Assembly: GCA_903939665.1 (NCBI GenBank)
Contig: CAJAHZ010000108.1
Coordinates: 1-11,189, forward strand
DNA: 11,189 nt
Direction: 5' to 3'
Source of the DNA: an uncultured Pseudomonadota bacterium
GTDB taxonomy: Bacteria > Pseudomonadota > Gammaproteobacteria > Burkholderiales > Rhodocyclaceae
The position numbers were made by a program, and so were the translations under genes. How positions within the stretch are numbered: the first letter of the stretch is position 1; every line of letters starts with the position of its first letter. The notes under the pieces are model-generated. The model saw only the letters and a list, made by a program, of their open reading frames with translations, did not search any database and was not told the DNA's origin. Shown in pieces: positions 6,902 through 11,189 of the stretch.

Positions 6902-7270
6902 ATGTTCAGGCGTCTCCTTTTGCTCTGGTTGATTGCGCTGCTGCCCTTGCAGGGTGTCGCTGCGTCCTTCTTCAGCGCGTGTCCGGCGATGGCCGACGGG
7001 CAGACGATGCAGGGCGGCGCGATGTCCGGCGACGACATGAGTCTTGCGCGTAGCGACATGCCGTGCCATGAGCATGGCGACGAGGGTGGGGTGGCCGGCA
7101 GTCCGCTCGATCAGGGGTGCTGCCATCACCTCGCCGTCGCGATCCCTCATGCTTTTGCCGTGCCTGCCGCCGCGCTTGCTCCGGGCCAGGTCTATCCGGC
7201 GATTGCCGATTCCTTTACTGACCATCTCCCCGATCGTCTGCAGCGACCGCCTTTAAGCCTCGTCATCTGA
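6902..7270 (+). CDS. Small exported Cys/His/Met-rich protein at the head of the cus operon (CzcI-like)
   Basis: Predicted periplasmic protein of 122 residues. I do not recognise a named family with certainty. A Sec signal peptide is clear: MFRRLLL basic start, hydrophobic core and likely cleavage after VAA (residues 19-21). The mature part is rich in soft-metal ligands: Cys27, Cys55-His56-x-His58 and Cys73-Cys74-His75-His76, plus Met30, 36, 41, 46 and 53. The C-terminus ends in LQRPPLSLVI, like the proline-rich ends of CzcI-type small secreted proteins that open czc operons in Cupriavidus. I infer copper/silver binding or sensing in the periplasm, ahead of CusF. ATG 6902 is chosen because it gives a complete signal peptide; a longer reading would run into the LysR-type gene in another frame. 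There is no SD, and the best promoter predicts a leaderless or nearly leaderless transcript. TTG at 6884 is the only close in-frame alternative. 141 bases separate it from cusF. Confidence 0.7.
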   Translation: MFRRLLLLWLIALLPLQGVAASFFSACPAMADGQTMQGGAMSGDDMSLARSDMPCHEHGDEGGVAGSPLDQGCCHHLAVAIPHAFAVPAAALAPGQVYPAIADSFTDHLPDRLQRPPLSLVI

Positions 7271-7401
7271 CGCCGCATTGCCGAGCGCGGATGGCGGGAT
7301 GTTGCCGCTTTTCCTGAATTACGGTCGCTGACTTTCTCTTCGGTCGGCGTATCTCCCGCCGGTTTGCGTGCGTCTCCCCTATTTTTTCGACATTTTGTTT
7401 T

Positions 7402-7406
7402 GGGAG
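7402..7406 (+). promoter_or_regulatory. Ribosome binding site deciding the cusF start
   Basis: GGGAG five bases before ATG 7412. It rules out the longer reading from GTG 7364, which would place 16 non-signal residues before a good signal peptide. Confidence 0.75.
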
Positions 7407-7411
7407 ATGAC

Positions 7412-7720
7412 ATGAATACTGTTAAAAGATTTCTCGCAGCCCTTGTGCTGTGTCTGACCGTTACAGCCACGCTTGCTGCCGATGCGGCCACAGGTAAAGG
7501 CGTGATCAAGCGGGTCGACCCGGCTGCTGGTGTCGTGAATCTTGAGCACGAAGCCATTCCGGCGCTCAAGTGGCCGGCGATGACGATGGACTTCAAGGTC
7601 GTCGACAAGCGCCAGCTTGCCGCGCTGAAGCCTGGGCAGACGGTCAGTTTCGGGCTGGTCAAGGATGCCAGACTGGGCTACGTCATTTCACACATTGACG
7701 TGCCAGACTCTGCGAAATAG
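7412..7720 (+). CDS. cusF: CusF-type periplasmic Cu(I)/Ag(I)-binding chaperone
   Basis: Periplasmic metallochaperone that binds Cu(I) or Ag(I) and hands it to the CusB/CusA pump. The protein has 102 residues, with a signal peptide ending near LAADA (residues 21-25). The small beta-barrel domain follows (GKGVIKRVDPAAGVVNLEH). The full metal site is present: His46, Trp54, Met57 and Met59 (KWPAMTMDF). The spacing is the same as His36/Trp44/Met47/Met49 in E. coli CusF, where Trp makes a cation-pi contact to the metal. The start ATG 7412 has a good SD. It precedes cusC by 28 bases, so the two are probably co-transcribed; in E. coli the order is instead cusC, cusF, cusB, cusA. The intact four-residue site is the best single clue that this operon handles monovalent copper/silver rather than zinc, cobalt or cadmium. 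Confidence 0.9.
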   Translation: MNTVKRFLAALVLCLTVTATLAADAATGKGVIKRVDPAAGVVNLEHEAIPALKWPAMTMDFKVVDKRQLAALKPGQTVSFGLVKDARLGYVISHIDVPDSAK

Positions 7721-7748
7721 GTAAATATCCCTCGGGGAATCAAACACC

Positions 7749-9032
7749 ATGACACAAGCCTTTGCCTTCCGTCGACAGGGGGCCTTTTTGCTGTTGGCGT
7801 TCGTGCTTTTCCCGGCGATGGCAGAGACTTCGCCGGTGCCGCCCGGCGCCAGCGTAGAGAGCCTGCTCGAGCTTGCGCGGCGCGAAAACTCCGATTATGC
7901 GGCAACGCGTTTCGAGGCGGACGCGGCGGCTGAGCGCGTCTATCCGGCCGGCGCGCTACCCGACCCGACGCTGCGCACCGAGCTGCAGAATGTGACGAAC
8001 TACGGTAACGATGCAAACACCAACATTCTGCCCAGTCGTGTTGGCAGCACCAAATACACGGTGACTCAGCCGCTGCCTTTCTGGGGCAAGCGCGATCTCA
8101 AACGCGAGGCCGCCGAGGCCGACGCGAATCAGGCCAGGGGGCGTAGCGATGCAAGTTGGGCCGACCTGTCGGCGCGCATCAAAACGGCTTATGCGCAACT
8201 CTATCAGGCAGTACGCAGCGAAGCATTGACGCGCGAAATTTCCGCCTTGCTCAAGGGGCTCGAAAGCATCACCCGCGCACGCTATGCCAGCGGGCTCATT
8301 CCGCAGCAGGACGCCATTCGCGTGCAGCTTGAGCAGACCGCCCTGCAGGGCGATCTGGTGCTGTGGGAGACCGAGCGTCATCACATGCAGTCGAGGCTCA
8401 ACGCGCTGTTGCGCCGCCCGGCGCACGCAGCGCTGGCCGAGCCGCAGCGCCTGCGCCCAGTGCCCTCGCCCGCGAAGCTCGATTACGTGGCGCTCGACGA
8501 ACGCTTGCGGGCACGCAACCCGCTGCTTTTCGCTGAGACCGCCCGCGTCACCGCCGCCGAGAAGAGCCGTGAACTCACCTACCGCAACCGTTACCCGGAT
8601 TTCAGCGTCGGCGTTTCTCCGATCCAGACCGGTAGCCGCGTTAATCAATGGGATCTGATGCTCGAGATGAACATCCCGCTGCAGCAGGAATCCCGCCGTT
8701 CGCAAGAGCGCGAGGCGCAGGCCATGCTCTCGGCGGCACAATCGCGGCAGCAGGCAACGCAGAACCAGTTGCAGTCCGATCTCGCCGAAAATCTCGCGGC
8801 GCTCGACTCGGCGCAACGCATCGAAAAATTGGTGCGCAGCAGCCTGCTGCCGCAGGCACAAATGACTTTCGAAGCGGCGCTTGCTGCCTATGAAAACGGC
8901 AAGGTCGATTTCGCTACGCTCCTCGATGCGCAGCGCCAGATCCGCAAGGCGCGGCTCGATGAGCTGAAGGCACAGACCGACGCGCAGATGCGTCTGGCCG
9001 AAGTTGAAAGATTGCTGGGAGAAGACTTGTGA
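7749..9032 (+). CDS. cusC: TolC-family outer-membrane efflux channel (CusC/CzcC type)
   Basis: Outer-membrane and periplasmic channel of the tripartite metal efflux complex, forming the exit duct for CusA. It has 427 residues, typical for the family. The signal peptide is residues 1-25 or so (cleavage after AMA). The mature end is Glu, not Cys, so it is not the lipoprotein form of E. coli CusC. Two outer-membrane-efflux-protein repeats cover about residues 35-220 and 240-425, with long alanine- and glutamine-rich helices. Recognisable family stretches are LPDPTLRTELQN (about 60-70), TQPLPFWGKRDLKREAAEAD (about 98-117) and FATLLDAQRQIRKARLDEL (about 390-408). ATG 7749 has only a weak GGGGA about ten bases upstream. 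The stop overlaps the GTG proposed as cusB start by four bases, and the end of this gene carries the GGGAG that would serve cusB. Confidence 0.9.
   Translation: MTQAFAFRRQGAFLLLAFVLFPAMAETSPVPPGASVESLLELARRENSDYAATRFEADAAAERVYPAGALPDPTLRTELQNVTNYGNDANTNILPSRVGSTKYTVTQPLPFWGKRDLKREAAEADANQARGRSDASWADLSARIKTAYAQLYQAVRSEALTREISALLKGLESITRARYASGLIPQQDAIRVQLEQTALQGDLVLWETERHHMQSRLNALLRRPAHAALAEPQRLRPVPSPAKLDYVALDERLRARNPLLFAETARVTAAEKSRELTYRNRYPDFSVGVSPIQTGSRVNQWDLMLEMNIPLQQESRRSQEREAQAMLSAAQSRQQATQNQLQSDLAENLAALDSAQRIEKLVRSSLLPQAQMTFEAALAAYENGKVDFATLLDAQRQIRKARLDELKAQTDAQMRLAEVERLLGEDL
9017..9021 (+). promoter_or_regulatory. Ribosome binding site supporting the upstream cusB start
   Basis: GGGAG inside the end of cusC, seven bases before GTG 9029. 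ATG 9185, which is the more natural protein start, has no SD at a usable distance; the nearest GAGG (9164-9167) is 17 bases away. Confidence 0.6.
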
Positions 9033-10510
9033 AAATGGAAAACCGCTTTCAACGCAGAGTGCGCAGAGACGCAGAGTTCGCGGAGAAGAACCCAAGCGAA
9101 AAAAGCTTTACCTCTGCGTTCTCTGCGTCTCTGCGTACTCTGCGTCGAAAGAGTTTGTTTTTAGAGGCGCCTCCGCCCTGCGCCATGCACGGCAAGGCCG
9201 CCGTTGTTTTTTTGCTGATCCTTGCCGTGCTGGGCACTGCGGGCGGTTACTGGCTCGGCAGCCGCAACATGGCGCCGCAAGCGGCGGCTCCGGCCGCCAG
9301 CACGGCACCGGCAGCACCAAAGCTCCTCTACTACCGCAATCCGATGGGGCTGCCCGATACTTCGCCGGTGCCGAAAAAAGACTCGATGGGGATGGATTAC
9401 ATCGCGGTTTATGAGGGCGAGGCCGAGACGGCTGCCGATGAAGGGCAGGTGAAAATCAGCCCCGACCGTATCCAGAAGCTCGGCGTGCGCAGCGAACCCG
9501 TTGAGCGCCGCGAAATTGACCGTGTGCTGCGGGCGGTTGGCAAGATCGAAATCGATGAGCGGCGCATGCATACGGTCGCGCCGAAGTTTGAAGGCTGGAT
9601 CGACCGTCTGCAGGTCAACTCCACCGGCCAGCCGGTCGGGCGCGGCCAGCCGTTGTTTGACGCCTACAGCCCGGAACTTGTCTCGGCACAGCGCGAATAT
9701 GCGATTGCTGTGCAAGGACTCGCGTCGATGAAAGATGCCGACAGCGACGCGCAGGCGGCGATGCGTGCTTTGGCCGACGCCAGCCTATCCCGTCTGAAAA
9801 ACTGGGATGTTTCTGCCGAGCAGATTCAACAACTGCGCAGCGGAAAAGATAGTCGGCGCACGCTCACTTTTCGTTCGCCGATCGCCGGTGTCGTGATTGA
9901 AAAGAAGGCCGTGCAGGGAATGCGCTTCATGCCGGGCGAGGCGCTGTACCAGATTGCCGATCTGTCGGCGGTGTGGATCGTGGCTGAAGTATTCGAGCAG
10001 GACTTGGCGCAGATCAGCGTCGGGCAGAGCGCCAGCGTGAAAATAAATGCTTACCCTGACCGTCAGTTCATGGCGAAGGTCGACTATATCTACCCGACCC
10101 TCAGCGCGCAGACCCGTACTGTGCCGGTGCGTTTGGCGCTGGCCAATCCCGCTGGCTTGCTCAAGCCGGCGATGTACGCCAATGTCGAGTTTGCTGCCGG
10201 GGGAACGACGGGTAAGGTGCTTACTGTCCCCGCTTCAGCCGTCATCCATTCCGGCACGCGCCAGATCGTCCTGATCGAGCTTGGCGAAGGTCGTTTTGCA
10301 CCGCGCGCGGTCAGACTTGGCCGGCAGGGCGAGCAGTACGTCGAGTTGCTTGAAGGTGTGCAGGAGGGTGAGAGGGTGGTGGTCAGCGCCAACTTCCTGA
10401 TTGATGCCGAGAGCAACCTGAAAGCGGCGCTTGGGGCTTTTGGCGAACCGGCGAAGGCGGCAGTTGAAGCGCCGGTCGAAGTTCGAGCAGATTCACACAA
10501 GGGGCACTGA
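9029..10510 (+). CDS. cusB: CusB/CzcB-family membrane fusion protein with N-terminal insertion
   Basis: Periplasmic adaptor that joins CusA to CusC and takes metal from CusF. From GTG 9029 it has 493 residues. Residues 6-41 are encoded by an inserted palindromic repeat (9046-9151) and are unlike any adaptor N-terminus. An ordinary start would be Met53 (ATG 9185), giving 441 residues, close to the family norm. The membrane anchor is about residues 57-77. A heavy-metal-binding segment with Met ligands follows (YYRNPM at 101-106, then KKDSMGMDY at 116-124), as in CusB. The barrel-sandwich, helical hairpin and beta-barrel parts follow (VAPKFEGWIDRLQV near 190; VERREIDRVLRAVGKI before it). I keep GTG 9029 because it has an SD and overlaps the cusC stop by four bases, but the real start is undecided. 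The stop is two bases before cusA. Confidence 0.88.
   Translation: MKMENRFQRRVRRDAEFAEKNPSEKSFTSAFSASLRTLRRKSLFLEAPPPCAMHGKAAVVFLLILAVLGTAGGYWLGSRNMAPQAAAPAASTAPAAPKLLYYRNPMGLPDTSPVPKKDSMGMDYIAVYEGEAETAADEGQVKISPDRIQKLGVRSEPVERREIDRVLRAVGKIEIDERRMHTVAPKFEGWIDRLQVNSTGQPVGRGQPLFDAYSPELVSAQREYAIAVQGLASMKDADSDAQAAMRALADASLSRLKNWDVSAEQIQQLRSGKDSRRTLTFRSPIAGVVIEKKAVQGMRFMPGEALYQIADLSAVWIVAEVFEQDLAQISVGQSASVKINAYPDRQFMAKVDYIYPTLSAQTRTVPVRLALANPAGLLKPAMYANVEFAAGGTTGKVLTVPASAVIHSGTRQIVLIELGEGRFAPRAVRLGRQGEQYVELLEGVQEGERVVVSANFLIDAESNLKAALGAFGEPAKAAVEAPVEVRADSHKGH
9046..9151. repeat. 106-bp palindromic repeat element (MITE-like), GCAGAG type
   Basis: Left arm 9046-9085 and right arm 9112-9151 are inverted repeats of 40 bp with 35 matches, around a 26-bp centre. 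Each arm holds tandem copies of ACGCAGAG-like units (left) or CTCTGCGT (right), starting CTTTC and ending GAAAG. This unit is familiar as a dispersed element in many bacterial genomes, often translated by mistake as an RRDAE-AE-like string. No transposase is encoded. Neither strand contains a stop in the relevant frame, which lets the cusB frame run through. No obvious target duplication was seen; 106 is not a multiple of three, so if the insertion kept a pre-existing frame the true boundaries must differ by one or two bases. Confidence 0.85.
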
Positions 10511-10512
10511 TC

Positions 10513-11189
10513 ATGCTCGCCAGAATCATCGAATGGTCGGCGCGCAATGTATTCATTGTGCTGCTGTCGACCGCTTTCATCGTCGCTGCGGGCGTTTACG
10601 CGGTCGTGCACACGCCGCTTGATGCGTTGCCCGACCTCTCCGACGTGCAGGTGATCGTTTATACCGAGGCATCGGGACAGGCACCGCAGGTGGTCGAGGA
10701 TCAGATCACCTATCCGTTGACCACCGCCATGCTCTCGGTGCCCAAATCGAAAGTGGTGCGTGGTTTCTCGTTCTTCGGCGCTTCGTTCGTCTATGTGATT
10801 TTCGAGGACGGCACCGATATTTATTGGGCGCGCTCGCGTGTGCTTGAATACCTCAACTTCGCTTCCAGTCGCCTGCCGAAAGGTGTCACGCCGTCGCTCG
10901 GGCCGGACGCCAGCGGCGTCGGCTGGGTCTACCAGTACGCGGTGCTCGGTGCCAAACAATCGCTCGCTGAGTTGCGCACCATCCAGGATTGGTATCTGCG
11001 CTACCAGCTGACCAAGGCGCCGGGCGTCTCGGAAGTGGCCAGCGTCGGCGGCTTCGTGCAGCAGTATCAGGTCGTCGTCGATCCGCGCCGGCTGCAGGCC
11101 TTTGGCATTCCGCTCAGTCGTGTTTCGCAGGTCATCCGCGACTCGAACCGTGACGTCGGCGGGCGCGTCATCGAAATGGCAGAGACCGA
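10513..11189 (+). CDS. cusA: CusA-type heavy-metal efflux RND pump (3' end outside window)
   Basis: Inner-membrane proton-driven RND transporter that exports Cu(I)/Ag(I) through CusB and CusC. The first 225 codons are visible, out of a family length of about 1040. Transmembrane helix 1 is about residues 12-32. The next part is the first periplasmic porter region. The stretches DALPDLSDVQVI (about 37-48), TYPLTTAMLSVP, YVIFEDGTDIYWARSRVLEY and LGPDASGVGW follow E. coli CusA closely. CzcA-type zinc/cobalt pumps typically have DAFPDVTNVQV at the first site, so this supports a monovalent-metal pump. The methionine residues that carry metal through CusA lie beyond the window and cannot be checked. 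The start ATG 10513 has AAGGGG (10499-10504) eight bases upstream, inside the end of cusB, and lies two bases after the cusB stop, which indicates tight co-translation. Confidence 0.93.
   Translation, partial: MLARIIEWSARNVFIVLLSTAFIVAAGVYAVVHTPLDALPDLSDVQVIVYTEASGQAPQVVEDQITYPLTTAMLSVPKSKVVRGFSFFGASFVYVIFEDGTDIYWARSRVLEYLNFASSRLPKGVTPSLGPDASGVGWVYQYAVLGAKQSLAELRTIQDWYLRYQLTKAPGVSEVASVGGFVQQYQVVVDPRRLQAFGIPLSRVSQVIRDSNRDVGGRVIEMAET

Noticed and set aside
7364..7411. Longer cusF starting at GTG 7364
   Set aside because: No SD at that codon; GGGAG before ATG 7412 and the signal peptide beginning there are decisive.
7956..9095. Long open frame (379 codons) on the minus strand
   Set aside because: Antisense shadow of cusC; its composition is what reverse reading of GC-rich codons gives, with no recognisable motifs.
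9046..9151. Palindromic tract considered as a CRISPR repeat or operon terminator
   Set aside because: There is a single pair of inverted arms with no repeat-spacer periodicity, and it lies inside an open frame without a T tract.
10090..10959. Open frame (289 codons) on the minus strand
   Set aside because: Opposite the end of cusB and the start of cusA, both of which have firm family motifs on the plus strand.

Overview
The window reads as ordinary chromosomal DNA of a high-GC betaproteobacterium. Rhodocyclales/Azonexaceae (Dechloromonas-like) is my best guess. It rests on dense GC-rich coding, tandem PAS_7-type kinase modules, the large MaeB-type malic enzyme and a CusA-clade efflux operon. 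This is inference from protein style, not a database match.

Layout. 1-1305: 3' part of a hybrid-sensing histidine kinase with at least two PAS repeats. 1446-2255: a NiCoT-family nickel/cobalt permease behind a good promoter candidate. 2397-4670: maeB, a malic enzyme fused to a phosphotransacetylase-like domain, followed by a hairpin. 4753-5254 (minus): a decayed, frameshifted internal piece of an ISAs1-family transposase. 5295-5759 (minus): a TerB-like protein with a clear SD and a convincing terminator. 5905-6834 (plus): a divergently oriented CbbR-like LysR regulator. 6902-11189 (plus): a copper/silver efflux operon running off the right edge, in the order small Cys/His/Met-rich exported protein, cusF, cusC, cusB, cusA (partial).

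How the genes work together. The right third is one functional unit. CusF (periplasmic Cu(I)/Ag(I) chaperone with the H/W/M/M site), CusC (outer-membrane TolC-type channel), CusB (membrane fusion protein with a heavy-metal-binding segment) and CusA (HME-RND pump) form a tripartite efflux system. The first gene resembles CzcI-type small secreted proteins that head related operons. No cusRS, copR or cueR regulator lies in the window. The left two thirds are a set of unrelated single genes.

The most unusual feature is a 106-bp near-perfect palindrome (two 40-bp arms, 35/40 matching) at 9046-9151. It sits exactly where cusB begins, and the frame stays open through it. It either adds about 36 residues to the cytoplasmic N-terminus of CusB or separates the gene from its ribosome binding site. 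I saw no phage, CRISPR, tRNA or rRNA, and no convincing wholly new system.
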